Positions 17,275-27,339 of a DNA stretch of 64,000 nucleotides are shown piece after piece. The notes under the pieces are model-generated. The model did no database searches. It saw only the letters and a list, made by a program, of their open reading frames with translations, and was not told the origin of the DNA. This stretch comes from Hyphomicrobiales bacterium (GTDB lineage Bacteria; Pseudomonadota; Alphaproteobacteria; Rhizobiales; Rhizobiaceae), in NCBI GenBank assembly GCA_900470805.1, contig UCCA01000012.1, positions 248,001 to 312,000 on the forward strand, read 5' to 3'. The stretch's first letter is position 1, and each line of letters begins with the position of its first letter. Position numbers and translations under genes: made by a program.

Positions 17275-17775
17275 TCATTTCAGAAACATTGCAGCTTTCA
17301 GCGCACGGTTCTCGACGGTGATGCGAAGAGCCAGCATCGCCGCGTTCAACACCGAGAACACCACCGCGAAAACCGGCATCCCAAACGCCAGCGGCAGCAC
17401 CGCGATCTCGGCGATGACGACGGCATAATTGGGATGCGACAGGAACCGGTAGGGGCCGCCGCGCACCAGCGGCGCCCCCGGCAGCACGATGATCCGCGTC
17501 GTCCACCGCCCCTTCAGCGTCGCCAGCACCCACAGCCGTCCGAGCTGCAGCAGCGCGAACACCGCCACCCAGGGGAGCACCACCGGTCGGCCGGGCCCGA
17601 GCAGCCAGAGCCCGGCGATCCATGCAGCATGCAGCGCCACCATGTATGGATAATGCGCGGCGCCGATCTCGCTTGCCCCGCGCGCCAGAAGCGCGCGGGT
17701 GTTGCGGCGGGCGATGACGAGTTCGGTCAGCCGCTGCAGCGTCACGAAACTCAACAGGGCGATCGACGCTTCCAT
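17275..17775 (-). CDS. Isoprenylcysteine carboxyl methyltransferase family protein, probable polyketide O-methyltransferase
   Basis: The 166-residue membrane protein has about four hydrophobic segments and the ICMT-family motif GPYRFLSHPNYAVVIAEI with a C-terminal TVENRALK. Such small ICMT-like enzymes (for example SrsB, BpsB) O-methylate alkylresorcinols or alkylpyrones made by type III polyketide synthases. The start codon overlaps the stop of the PKS gene by one base, so the pair is translationally coupled, which supports this role. Confidence 0.8.
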   Translation of the reverse strand: MEASIALLSFVTLQRLTELVIARRNTRALLARGASEIGAAHYPYMVALHAAWIAGLWLLGPGRPVVLPWVAVFALLQLGRLWVLATLKGRWTTRIIVLPGAPLVRGGPYRFLSHPNYAVVIAEIAVLPLAFGMPVFAVVFSVLNAAMLALRITVENRALKAAMFLK

Positions 17776-18827
17776 CAGCCGACCCTCCTGAGCGTCACGC
17801 AGCTGGCGGCAAAGCCCGGACCCATGGCGATCATCGCCGCCCGGTTCGGTAGCCCGTCGCGCAACACCCGTTGGAGCACGAAGAGAACCGTCGGCGACGA
17901 CATGTTGCCGTATTGCGAAAGCACCGCGCGCTCATGGTCGAGCGAGGCCGGATCGATGGCAAGCGCCGTCTGCAGCGCCGCCAGCACCCGCGCTCCGCCG
18001 GGATGGCAAATGAAGCGGTCGATATCGCCGCGGGCGAGCCCGTTGCGGGCAAGAATGCCATCCACCGCCGGCCCCAGCTCCTTCTCGGCGAAGGGCGGCA
18101 GCGATTGCGCCAGCACGATGCCGAAGCCGCTGTCGTCGATCTTCCAGCCCATGATGCCGAGCGTATCCGGAAACAAGTGTTCGCCGGTCGATTCCACTTC
18201 GGCAATCCCTTCCGGCCCGGCCCGGAGCACGCAGGCGGCGGCGCCGTCGCCGAACAGCGCGGTCGCGATGATATTCGCCCGCGTCAGCTCGTCCAGCCGA
18301 AAGGCCAGCGTGCAAAGCTCGATCGAGACGAACAGCACCGTAGCGCCCGGCCGCGCCCGCGCCAGCCGCGCCGCGACCGCGAGGCCGGAGACGCCGGCGG
18401 CACAGCCGAGCCCGAACACCGGCACGCGCTCGACATCGGCGCGAAAGCCCATGGCGCCGGCCAGCTGCGCATCGAGACTCGGCGTGGCGATGCCGGTGGA
18501 GGATACGGTGACGATGCAATCGATATCGGAACCCTTCAGCCCGGCCTGCGCCAGCGCTTGGCTCGCCGTTTTCTGGAAAAGGTTGCGGGCCTCTTCGCCA
18601 TAGGCCTGCATCCGGTCCTGCCATCCATGCGGCTCGGTAAACCAAGAAAGCGGCCGCGCGGCATGGCGCGTGCGGATGCCGGCATTCTCGAACACCGGTG
18701 CAAGATGGGCGAAATCCTTGAGCCGGCTGGAAAACAGCCGCGTGGACGTTTCGGCGGCGTCCGCCTGGGTGATGATATGGTCCGGCGCCGCACAGGCGAG
18801 GCTCAGCAGTTTGACGGTATGGTTCAC
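17775..18827 (-). CDS. Type III polyketide synthase (chalcone/stilbene synthase family)
   Basis: The 350-residue product has the family's full length and catalytic triad: Cys142 in VFGLGCAAGVSG, His275 in RFICHPGG and Asn308 in SQYGNMSSPTVLF. It would act as a cytoplasmic homodimer condensing malonyl-CoA onto an acyl starter. Partnered with the ICMT-like enzyme, the most likely products are methylated alkylresorcinols or alkylpyrones (phenolic lipids). Starter and product cannot be read from sequence. It is divergent to the TPR gene. Confidence 0.88.
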   Translation of the reverse strand: MNHTVKLLSLACAAPDHIITQADAAETSTRLFSSRLKDFAHLAPVFENAGIRTRHAARPLSWFTEPHGWQDRMQAYGEEARNLFQKTASQALAQAGLKGSDIDCIVTVSSTGIATPSLDAQLAGAMGFRADVERVPVFGLGCAAGVSGLAVAARLARARPGATVLFVSIELCTLAFRLDELTRANIIATALFGDGAAACVLRAGPEGIAEVESTGEHLFPDTLGIMGWKIDDSGFGIVLAQSLPPFAEKELGPAVDGILARNGLARGDIDRFICHPGGARVLAALQTALAIDPASLDHERAVLSQYGNMSSPTVLFVLQRVLRDGLPNRAAMIAMGPGFAASCVTLRRVG

Positions 18828-19024
18828 GACAATGGTCCTCTTCGCCCCCCGACGCGCAGGACAAACACCCCTCCGCCGGCTTTATTCGCCGGCCGCTTCT
18901 CACAAATCAGTGATCGAAAAAAAACGGCCGCCCCATCGAATAAAACGCGCCGCCCCGGTGTTCATCCGCCGCAACCCGGTTTTCCCGATCGTCCAAACGC
19001 GATCACTCAAAAAGGAGATATCTC

Positions 19025-19570
19025 ATGACGTCAGCAACCGTTCGGATCGCATCCATCCTGCTCGGCGGCGCCATCGCCGCCTTTGCCTTCACTGCACCTG
19101 TTTATGCCGCCGGCGGCGATGACAATGGCGAGGCCACCATGCCCACCTGCAAGAAGGGCGAGGTCTACGACAAGAAGACCCAGAAATGCGTCAAGCAATC
19201 CGGCGCCAACATCACCGACGACAATCGCACCGACTACGCCTATTCGCTGGCCAAGGCCGGCCGCTACGACGAGGCGCTGGCCATGCTGGATACGCTGAAG
19301 GACGGCAACACCGCCGAAGCGCTGAATTATCGCGGCTACGCCACCCGCAAGCTCGGCCGCACCGACGAGGGCATTTCCTATTACCTGAAGTCGGTGAAGC
19401 TCGATCCGCAATACGCCAAGGTCCGCGAATATCTCGGCGAAGCCTATGTGGTCAAAGGCCGCGTCGATCTTGCCAAGGACCAGCTCAGCACCATCAAGAC
19501 GCTGTGCGGCACCACCTGCGAGGAATATCGCGATCTCAACGAAGCGATCCTCGATCCGTCGAAGATCTGA
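19025..19570 (+). CDS. Exported TPR-repeat protein
   Basis: The 181-residue product has a signal peptide (IASILLGGAIAAFAFTAPVYAAGG) and two cysteine pairs (PTCKKGEVYDKKTQKCVKQ and TLCGTTCEEY). Between them are three TPR-like repeats (YAYSLAKAGRYDEALAMLDTL, ALNYRGYATRKLGRTDEGIS, AKVREYLGEAYVVKGRVDLA). It is probably a periplasmic scaffold protein. AAAAGGAGATATCTC precedes the ATG. An ECF sigma gene follows 37 bases later and may be co-transcribed. Confidence 0.8.
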   Translation: MTSATVRIASILLGGAIAAFAFTAPVYAAGGDDNGEATMPTCKKGEVYDKKTQKCVKQSGANITDDNRTDYAYSLAKAGRYDEALAMLDTLKDGNTAEALNYRGYATRKLGRTDEGISYYLKSVKLDPQYAKVREYLGEAYVVKGRVDLAKDQLSTIKTLCGTTCEEYRDLNEAILDPSKI

Positions 19571-19607
19571 CGGCAGGGCAGGAGGCGTGCCGAGCAGGGA
19601 TTTGTCG

Positions 19608-20225
19608 ATGATTGTCGCCCACACCCCGTTTCCTGCCTATAGTCGTCCGAAACGGAGCCTGCCGGCCGGTCCGGCGGGTTCCGAGGCAAAACCCGTGGCG
19701 GAGGCGGCCATCGCAAGTGAAGCAGAGATCAGGAGCGGGCTGACGGACCATCTGTCGCGGCTCTGGCGCTATGGTCTGGTCCTGTCGCGTCGCCGCGACG
19801 TGGCCGATGACCTGGTGCAGCAGACCTGTGTCCGTGCGCTGGAGCGGGCGCCACAATTTCAATCGGGAACGCGGCTGGATCGCTGGCTGTTCTCGATCCT
19901 GAATTCGATCTGGTTGAACGAAATCCGTTCCCGGCGCGTCCGCCAGGGCCAGGGGTTCGTCGATGCCGAGGAGGTGCTTGTCATCGACGGCGCCGGTCTG
20001 ACGGAGACACATGTGATGGCAAACCAGGTGCTGCGGCTCGTCAATGCGCTTCCCGAAGCGCAGCGCGCCGCCGTGTTTCTGGCCTATGTCGAGGGACTGT
20101 CCTACAAGGAGGTGGCCGGCGTGCTGGATATCCCGATCGGAACCGTGATGAGCCGGCTGGCCGCCGCCCGCGCCACGCTCTCCGGTAGCGTCACCGGCAA
20201 TCTGGCCGGGGAGGGCGGACGATGA
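19608..20225 (+). CDS. ECF-type RNA polymerase sigma factor
   Basis: The 205-residue product has sigma region 2 (LSRLWRYGLVLSRRRDVADD, LVQQTCVRALERAPQF, then LDRWLFSILNSIWLNEIRSRR) and region 4 (LPEAQRAAVFLAYVEGLSYKEVAGVLDIPIGTVMSRLAAAR). The ATG at 19608 is preferred, as the longer in-frame extension overlaps the TPR gene. It overlaps the next gene by four bases (ATGA), the classical sigma/anti-sigma coupling. Promoters recognised by it are unknown. Confidence 0.9.
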   Translation: MIVAHTPFPAYSRPKRSLPAGPAGSEAKPVAEAAIASEAEIRSGLTDHLSRLWRYGLVLSRRRDVADDLVQQTCVRALERAPQFQSGTRLDRWLFSILNSIWLNEIRSRRVRQGQGFVDAEEVLVIDGAGLTETHVMANQVLRLVNALPEAQRAAVFLAYVEGLSYKEVAGVLDIPIGTVMSRLAAARATLSGSVTGNLAGEGGR

Positions 20226-21025
20226 GCGAGAGCACGCAATTCCCCTCCGACGAACAGCTGACTGCCTTCATCGACGGCGAACTGGCAGCCGATGAGGCCG
20301 CCCGCATCGAGGCGCTGCTGCAGACAGACGCCCTCGTGGCGGAGCGTTTCGAGCGCCTGTCGCGCGCCAGCCTAGCCTTCGGCGCGGCGTTCGAGCCGCT
20401 GTTGTCGCAGGCGCCGAAAGCGGAACTCGAGGCGATGTTGTCGGCGATACCGCTCCCTGCATCTGCGAAATCCGAACCGGCACCTGCCGTCGACGGTCGT
20501 CGTCGCTTCCTCGGCGCGCTCGCTGCTTGCCTGGTGGTCGGCGTCATCGCCGATCGCGCCTTCATAGGGGTCAAGCGGCAGCTGGCAAAGGGCGACGAGG
20601 GCAGCGAATGGCGCGCCGTCGTCGCCGAATACATCGCGCTCTATACCCCCGACACGCTGGCCGGCCCGGTTCCGTCAGATGCGGCGCAGGCCGCGCAACT
20701 GGCCGTGCTCGAAACGAAGCTCGGCCTGCCGCTCCCGCCCGAGGCCATCGCCTTGCCTGATGTCGATTTCAAGCGCGCCCTGCTATTGCAGTATGACGAC
20801 CAGCCGCTCGCCCAGATCGCCTATCTCGACCCCGAGACCGGCCCACTGGCGCTCTGCATCGTCCGCTCCGACGACGGCGCCGCGCCGCCGCGGGTCGAAG
20901 GCCGCAAGGGCATGAACGTCGTCTACTGGGCAACCACCGCCCACGCCTTCATGCTGATCGGCCATGCGCCGGTGGACCGGATGCAGGCGCTGGCGGCGGC
21001 TGCGAGGGCGCGTCTGGCGGTGTGA
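20222..21025 (+). CDS. Membrane-anchored anti-sigma factor
   Basis: The 267-residue product begins with an anti-sigma N-terminal pattern (SDEQLTAFIDGELAADEAARIEALLQTD) lacking the zinc-binding His/Cys set of ZAS proteins. One membrane helix lies at about residues 96-116 (FLGALAACLVVGVIADRAF), with a periplasmic C-terminal domain. It should hold the coupled ECF sigma factor at the membrane until an envelope signal arrives. The TPR protein just upstream is a possible sensor or target. Confidence 0.85.
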   Translation: MSESTQFPSDEQLTAFIDGELAADEAARIEALLQTDALVAERFERLSRASLAFGAAFEPLLSQAPKAELEAMLSAIPLPASAKSEPAPAVDGRRRFLGALAACLVVGVIADRAFIGVKRQLAKGDEGSEWRAVVAEYIALYTPDTLAGPVPSDAAQAAQLAVLETKLGLPLPPEAIALPDVDFKRALLLQYDDQPLAQIAYLDPETGPLALCIVRSDDGAAPPRVEGRKGMNVVYWATTAHAFMLIGHAPVDRMQALAAAARARLAV

Positions 21026-21041
21026 GAGTATTTGGCGGTAT

Positions 21042-21211
21042 GCCGTGTGGTGCCCCCCTCTGCCCTGCCGGGCATCTCCCCCTCAGGTGGGGAGATTGGC
21101 TAGGTGCGGCCGCTCGCTCCACTCTCGTTGTTTGGGGATACCGCCGCAACGAGTCGATCTCCCTCCTTGTGGGGGAGATGCCCGGCAGGGCAGAGGGGGG
21201 TACCACACGGC
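21042..21211. repeat. Long intergenic inverted repeat (RIME-like)
   Basis: Two arms of about 40 bases (21042-21082 and 21171-21211) are near-perfect reverse complements. Each contains CTGCCCTGCCGGGCATCTCC or its complement and ends in CCGTGTGG/CCACACGG. The sequence between them has further short complementary blocks. This matches the style of palindromic mosaic elements scattered through rhizobial genomes. It fills the gap between convergent anti-sigma and helicase genes and could act as a bidirectional terminator. Confidence 0.7.
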
Positions 21212-21270
21212 AAAGCGTCACATATCAATTACAAATACCAGCCGCCCGGTAATCTCGCCGCCACACACCT

Positions 21271-23340
21271 TTACCGCCACATCGTCCGCATCCGCGCCCC
21301 GACATCCACGCGGATCTGCTTTGTGCTCCGCTCCGAAGCCGAGGCGCTGACCAGGGGCCACGCCGCCGTCTCGAAATACTGCAGCAGCGTCACCGGAATG
21401 AACCGTGTGCGCGAGGCATAGACATGCCGGTCGCCCTGGCCATGCTGGCCGCTGGTGAAGAAGCGCTGCGGGGTGATCAGCGTCAGGCTGTCCTTGGCCC
21501 GCGTCATGCCGACATAGAGCAGCCGCCGTTCCTCCTCGATCTCGTGCGTCGTCCCGACGGCGAGATCGGAGGGGATGCAGCCATCCACGACGTTGAGCAT
21601 GAACACCGCCCGCCATTCCTGCCCCTTGGCGGAGTGGATGGTCGAGAGAATGAGATAGTCCTCGTCGAGCAGCGGCACGCCGGCCTGATCGCTGGTGGCG
21701 TCGGGCGGGTCGAGCGTCAGCTCGGTCAGGAAGCGCTCGCGGCTGGCATAGCCGGACGCGATCTGCTCCAGCTGCAGCAGATCCGCCTTGCGGGTGTCTG
21801 CGTCCTCGTGGATGCGGTCGAGATGCGGCTCGTACCATTCGCGCGCCTGGGCGATATCGGCCGGCCACTGTGCGCAGTTCTTGCGCAGGCCTTCGAGCAG
21901 TTGCACCAGCGCCGGCCAGCTCTCGCCGGTCTTGGCCGGCGGTGGAATTTCGGCCAGCGCCATCAGCGGCTCGGGATCGGCGGCGATCGTCTCGAGAATC
22001 TTGCCCGCCGTCTGCGGCCCGATCCCCGGCAGCATCTTCAGCAGCCGGAAGCCCGAGACCCGGTCACGCGGGTTCTGCGCGAAGCGCAGGATCGCCAGCA
22101 TGTCCTTGATATGCGCGGAATCGAGGAACTTCAGCCCACCGAACTTGACGAACGGAATGTTGCGCCGCGTCAGCTCGACTTCGAGCGGGCCGCTGTGGCT
22201 GGAGGTGCGAAACAGCACCGCCTGCTGCTTCAGCGTCATCCCCACCTCGCGGTTGGCGAGCACCTGCTCGACGATATAGTTCGCCTGCTCGGCCTCGTCC
22301 TTGACCGTCAGCAGCTTCGGCCGCTCCTCGGATTTGCGGTCGGTCCACAGGTTCTTGGTAAAACGCTCGCGCGCCAGGTCGATAACGCCGTTGGCGGCGG
22401 CGAGAATCGTCGTCGTCGAGCGGTAGTTGCGGTCGAGCGTGATGATGTCGGCCGGCGGCTCGAACGTCTTCGGGAAGTCGAGAATGTTGCGGATCGTCGC
22501 TGCCCGGAACGAATAGATCGACTGCGCGTCGTCGCCGACCACGGTCAGCCCGCGCCCGCCGGGTTTCAGCGCCATCAGCACCGAGGATTGCAGCCGGTTG
22601 GTATCCTGGTATTCGTCCACCATCACATGGTCGAACCGCCCGCCGATATCGGCGGCGAGTTCGGGATCGCTGACCATCTGCGCCCAGTAGAGCAAGAGGT
22701 CGTCGTAATCGAGCACGTTCTGCGCCTGCTTGGCCTCGACGTAACCGCCGAACAGCTCGCGCAACTGTGGCTCCCAGGTCGCGACCCAGGGATACCAGGT
22801 CTTCAGCACCTCGGTGAGCGGCGTCTCGGAATTCACCGTTCGTGAGTAGATCGCAAGACAGGTGCCCTTGGTCGGAAACCGCGTTTCGGTCTTCGAGAAG
22901 CCGAGCTCGTGCCGGATGAGATTCATCAGGTCGGCGCTGTCCTCGCGATCATGGATGGTGAAGTCGACGTTGAGACCGATCTGCTCGGCATAGATCCGGA
23001 GCAGCCGCGCGCCGATGCCGTGAAACGTGCCGGCCCAGGTCAGCGCGTCGGTCATGACGGCCGAGTTGGCGCCGAGCACCTGCCGGCAGATCCGCTCCAC
23101 CCGCCGCGCCATCTCCGATGCCGCCCGGCGGGAGAATGTCATCAAGAGGATGCGGCGCGGATCGGCGCCGTTGACGATAAGATGCGCCACCCGGTGCGCC
23201 AGCGTGTTGGTCTTTCCCGATCCGGCCCCGGCGATGATCAGAAGCGGCCCGCCCGTCGTATTGGGTCCCCCGCCAACGCCGTGCTCGACGGCCAGCCGTT
23301 GCTGCTCGTTCAGTTTATCGAGATAGGCTGCCGCCTGCAT
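21271..23340 (-). CDS. UvrD/PcrA-type superfamily 1 DNA helicase
   Basis: The 689-residue product has all UvrD motifs in order: LNEQQRLAVEHG (Q motif), IIAGAGSGKTNTLAHR (Walker A, I), MTFSRRAASEM (Ia), VMVDEYQDTNRLQ (II), VVGDDAQSIYSFRAA (III), LDRNYRSTTTI (IV), LSTIHSAKGQEWRAVF (V) and EEERRLLYVGMTRAKDSLTL (VI). It unwinds DNA 3'-5' in repair or recombination. It is shorter than the main chromosomal UvrD (700-850 residues) and has its own C-terminus, so it is likely an accessory UvrD-like helicase. It is divergent to the ABC-F gene. Confidence 0.9.
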   Translation of the reverse strand: MQAAAYLDKLNEQQRLAVEHGVGGGPNTTGGPLLIIAGAGSGKTNTLAHRVAHLIVNGADPRRILLMTFSRRAASEMARRVERICRQVLGANSAVMTDALTWAGTFHGIGARLLRIYAEQIGLNVDFTIHDREDSADLMNLIRHELGFSKTETRFPTKGTCLAIYSRTVNSETPLTEVLKTWYPWVATWEPQLRELFGGYVEAKQAQNVLDYDDLLLYWAQMVSDPELAADIGGRFDHVMVDEYQDTNRLQSSVLMALKPGGRGLTVVGDDAQSIYSFRAATIRNILDFPKTFEPPADIITLDRNYRSTTTILAAANGVIDLARERFTKNLWTDRKSEERPKLLTVKDEAEQANYIVEQVLANREVGMTLKQQAVLFRTSSHSGPLEVELTRRNIPFVKFGGLKFLDSAHIKDMLAILRFAQNPRDRVSGFRLLKMLPGIGPQTAGKILETIAADPEPLMALAEIPPPAKTGESWPALVQLLEGLRKNCAQWPADIAQAREWYEPHLDRIHEDADTRKADLLQLEQIASGYASRERFLTELTLDPPDATSDQAGVPLLDEDYLILSTIHSAKGQEWRAVFMLNVVDGCIPSDLAVGTTHEIEEERRLLYVGMTRAKDSLTLITPQRFFTSGQHGQGDRHVYASRTRFIPVTLLQYFETAAWPLVSASASERSTKQIRVDVGARMRTMWR

Positions 23341-23557
23341 CTATTCTTCAGCCTCTAGCATGCGCGCCGCGTGGTGATCGCGACTCAGAACAAAGATGGA
23401 ACGTATCAGCGCTGTCTGATGTTTGGAAGTCTCCCAACGCTGTCACCACAGGGAAACGGCGCTCGTCGAACATTTGGTGCACTGCGGAAAACGGGCGACA
23501 TCTCGGGTGTTGCATGGCATAAGGGCGCCGAATTCAAGTTTTGGACCTGTCTCCTCC

Positions 23558-25180
23558 ATGATCCGCATCGAAAATATCAGCAAGCAGAACAGCCACCGCA
23601 TCCTCTTCATCGAGGCTTCGGCGGCGCTCAACAAGGGCGAGAAGATCGGCCTCGTCGGCCCCAACGGCGCCGGCAAGACGACGCTCTTCCGCATGATCAC
23701 GGGCGAGGAACAGCCCGACGAGGGCAATGTCCAGGGTGAGAAGGGCGTCACCATCGGCTACTTCAACCAGGATGTCGGCGAGATGTCCGGCCGCAGCGCC
23801 GTGGCCGAGGTCATGGATGGCGCCGGCCCGGTCAGCGTCGTCGCGGCCGAGCTGCGCGACCTGGAAGCCGAGATGGTCGATCCCGACAAGCTCGACGAGA
23901 TGGACCGCATCATCGAGCGCTACGGCGAGGTGCAGGCGCGCTACGAGGAGCTCGACGGCTACGCGCTGGAGGGCCGCGCCCGCGAGGTGCTGGATGGCCT
24001 GAGCTTCACCCAGGAGATGATGGACGGCGATGTCGGCGCTCTGTCGGGCGGCTGGAAGATGCGCGTGGCACTCGCGCGCATTCTTCTGATGCGCCCCGAC
24101 GTCATGCTGCTCGACGAACCGAGCAACCATCTGGATCTTGAAAGCCTGATCTGGCTGGAGGAGTTCCTGAAGAACTACGACGGCGCGTTGCTGATGACCT
24201 CGCACGACCGCGAATTCATGAACCGCACCGTCGGCAAGATCATCGAGATCGACGGCGGCCAGCTCACCTCCTATTCCGGCGACTACGGCTTCTACGAGCA
24301 GCAGCGCGCCCAGAACGAGAAGCAGCAGCAGGCGCAGTTCGAGCGCCAGCAGGCGATGCTCGCCAAGGAAATCAAGTTCATCGAGCGCTTCAAGGCCCGC
24401 GCCAGCCATGCCTCGCAGGTGCAGAGCCGCGTCAAGAAGCTGGAGAAGATCGACCGCGTCGAGCCGCCGAAGCGCCGCCAGACGGTGGCCTTCGACTTCC
24501 TGCCGGCGCCGCGTTCCGGCGAAGACGTCATCAACCTGAAGAACGTCCATAAGAAATACGGCAGCCGCACCATCTATGAAGGCCTCGACTTCATGGTCCG
24601 CCGCAAGGAACGCTGGTGCATCATGGGCATCAACGGCGCCGGCAAGTCGACGCTCTTGAAGCTGGTGACTGGCTCCACCGATCCGGATCAGGGCAGCGTG
24701 GCGCTCGGCGCCAGCGTCAAGCTCGGCTATTTCGCCCAGCACGCTATGGACCTGCTCGATGGCGAGCGCACGGTTCTCGAGTGGCTGGAGGACAGTTTCC
24801 CGCTCGCCGGCCAGGCGCCGCTGCGCGCGCTCGCCGGCTGCTTCGGCTTCTCGGGCGACGACGTCGAGAAGAAGTGCCGGGTGCTGTCGGGCGGCGAGAA
24901 GGCGCGTCTGGTCATGGCCAAGATGCTGTTCGACCCGCCCAACCTGCTCGTCCTCGACGAGCCGACCAACCATTTGGATCTCGACACCAAGGAAATGCTG
25001 ATCAAGGCGCTGTCGCAGTATGAGGGCACCATGCTCTTCGTCAGCCACGACCGCCACTTCCTGGCGGCGCTGTCGAACCGCGTGCTGGAACTGACGCCCG
25101 AGGGCATCCACCAATATGGCGGCGGCTATACCGAGTACGTCGAGCGTACGGGGCAGGAAGCGCCGGGGCTGCGGAGCTAA
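23558..25180 (+). CDS. ABC-F family ATPase
   Basis: The 540-residue soluble protein has two ABC domains and no membrane segment. Domain 1 has GPNGAGKTTLFRMI, signature LSGGWKMRVALA and LLDEPSNHLDLES; domain 2 has GINGAGKSTLLKLV, LSGGEKARLVMA and LVLDEPTNHLDLDTKEML. A charged linker rich in Gln and Lys (YEQQRAQNEKQQQAQFERQQ) lies between them. ABC-F proteins act on ribosomes as translation factors or resistance factors. Overall layout is closest to YbiT-like housekeeping members. The ATG at 23558 begins the first ABC domain (MIRIENISKQ); a longer frame upstream starts at TTG and is not domain-like. Confidence 0.9.
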   Translation: MIRIENISKQNSHRILFIEASAALNKGEKIGLVGPNGAGKTTLFRMITGEEQPDEGNVQGEKGVTIGYFNQDVGEMSGRSAVAEVMDGAGPVSVVAAELRDLEAEMVDPDKLDEMDRIIERYGEVQARYEELDGYALEGRAREVLDGLSFTQEMMDGDVGALSGGWKMRVALARILLMRPDVMLLDEPSNHLDLESLIWLEEFLKNYDGALLMTSHDREFMNRTVGKIIEIDGGQLTSYSGDYGFYEQQRAQNEKQQQAQFERQQAMLAKEIKFIERFKARASHASQVQSRVKKLEKIDRVEPPKRRQTVAFDFLPAPRSGEDVINLKNVHKKYGSRTIYEGLDFMVRRKERWCIMGINGAGKSTLLKLVTGSTDPDQGSVALGASVKLGYFAQHAMDLLDGERTVLEWLEDSFPLAGQAPLRALAGCFGFSGDDVEKKCRVLSGGEKARLVMAKMLFDPPNLLVLDEPTNHLDLDTKEMLIKALSQYEGTMLFVSHDRHFLAALSNRVLELTPEGIHQYGGGYTEYVERTGQEAPGLRS

Positions 25181-25253
25181 CGAGGTGGCGGGCGGTGGTG
25201 CATATACCCCGCCGCCTCCGGTCAATTTCTGGCGCAGACCGTCCCCCAGAACA

Positions 25254-25371
25254 CCCTCATTCCTGTGCTTGTCACAGGAATCCAGCAAGCCCAAGTCTTT
25301 GGGCGCGAAGAGTCTTTTCACTGCGCAGACGCGCCGTGGCTAGATTCCTGGGACAAGCACAGGAATGAGGG
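25254..25371. repeat. 118-bp palindromic repeat, copy A
   Basis: The outer arms of about 30 bases (CCCTCATTCCTGTGCTTGTC... and its complement ending ...AATGAGGG) form a long stem. Inside are two small hairpins, the first with stem GCCCAA/TTGGGC, separated by the conserved spacer AGTCTTTTCA. Two more copies occur at 25813-25931 and 30829-30946. Copies A and B bracket a GIY-YIG gene. The family name is unknown to me; it behaves like a dispersed palindromic unit. Confidence 0.9.
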
Positions 25372-25450
25372 ATGAGAGGGGAGCGGCGCTTCGCTTCAAA
25401 AAGCGCCGAATCCCTCCACGCCGCGAACAACGCACCGCCAAATCTCCCGC

Positions 25451-25741
25451 TTACAACCCATGCAGATAGCTCGAAATATCCTCCCAGTTCGGGTTCATCG
25501 CCTCGATCAGGTTGAGCTTCCATTGCCGCGGCCATTTCTTGATGGTCTTCTCGCGCGTGATCGCCTGGACAAGCAGGTCGTGTTCCTCGAACCAGACCAG
25601 CGTCTTGACGCCATATCGGGAGGTGAAGCCGGGTGTGAGTTCGTTCTGGTGGTCGTAGAGCCGGCTCGCCAGATCGCGCGTCACGCCGGTGTAGAGCGTG
25701 CCGTTTCGCCGTGACGCGAGAATGTAGACATAACCCTTCAT
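25451..25741 (-). CDS. GIY-YIG nuclease family protein (UPF0213/YhbQ-like)
   Basis: The 96-residue product is a single GIY-YIG domain: GYVYILASRRNGTLYTGVT (the GIY...YIG strands in their YVY...YTG form), the conserved Arg in RDLASRLYDHQNE, then TRYGVKTLVWFEEH and the Glu-containing helix AITREKTIKKWPRQWKLNLI. Stand-alone proteins of this type are small nucleases of unclear role. The ATG at 25741 (MKGYVYIL) starts the domain; a longer frame begins inside repeat copy B. The gene lies 79 and 71 bases from two copies of the same 118-bp palindromic repeat, which suggests a mobile unit. Confidence 0.85.
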   Translation of the reverse strand: MKGYVYILASRRNGTLYTGVTRDLASRLYDHQNELTPGFTSRYGVKTLVWFEEHDLLVQAITREKTIKKWPRQWKLNLIEAMNPNWEDISSYLHGL

Positions 25742-25812
25742 GGTTGAAGAATGATGCCGATGTTGCCGGTGCGCAAGGGGGGGTATTTTTGCCGCTGCCG
25801 CTCCCACAACAT

Positions 25813-25931
25813 CCCTCATTCCTGTGCTTGTCACAGGAATCCAGTGCGATCAAGTCCTTGATCGCAATAGACTCTTTTCACGGCGCGGACGCGCCGTGGC
25901 TGGATTCCTGTGACAAGCACAGGAATGAGGG
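25813..25931. repeat. 118-bp palindromic repeat, copy B
   Basis: The outer arms match copy A almost base for base. The first inner hairpin is TGCGATCAAG/CTTGATCGCA, different from copy A. The conserved spacer ATAGACTCTTTTCA follows, and the second inner hairpin is GGCGCG/CGCGCC. It lies 71 bases before the start of the GIY-YIG gene, on the far side from copy A. Confidence 0.9.
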
Positions 25932-26003
25932 AGGAGTGGGGCGGCCCATCCCGTCGAGAGACGGGGGAGAAACATTGGCGCAAAGAATAAGGCGACGTGG
26001 CCC

Positions 26004-27236
<1,233 letters not shown>

Positions 27237-27277
27237 GAGGCAATCCATCTCGTGAAATTCGATTGGACTTGAATAGA

Positions 27278-27322
27278 GCATGTCGCGCAAAACTGTGAAG
27301 CGGTTTTGCGATAACGACATGC
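27278..27322. repeat. Short intergenic palindrome between kdpE and pepT
   Basis: GCATGTCG-CGCAAAAC pairs with GTTTTGCG-(ATAA)-CGACATGC around a nine-base loop TGTGAAGCG. This kind of GAAGCGGTTTTGCG palindrome is, from memory, widely scattered in Rhizobiales intergenic regions. It may end kdpDE transcription or stabilise the mRNA. Confidence 0.65.
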
Positions 27323-27339
27323 GGCAAGACAAAGAGCCC

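Noticed and set aside
25254..25931. CRISPR array or attachment sites
   Set aside because: Only two copies flank the gene, they are palindromic and 118 bp long, and there are no short regular spacers. No integrase is nearby.
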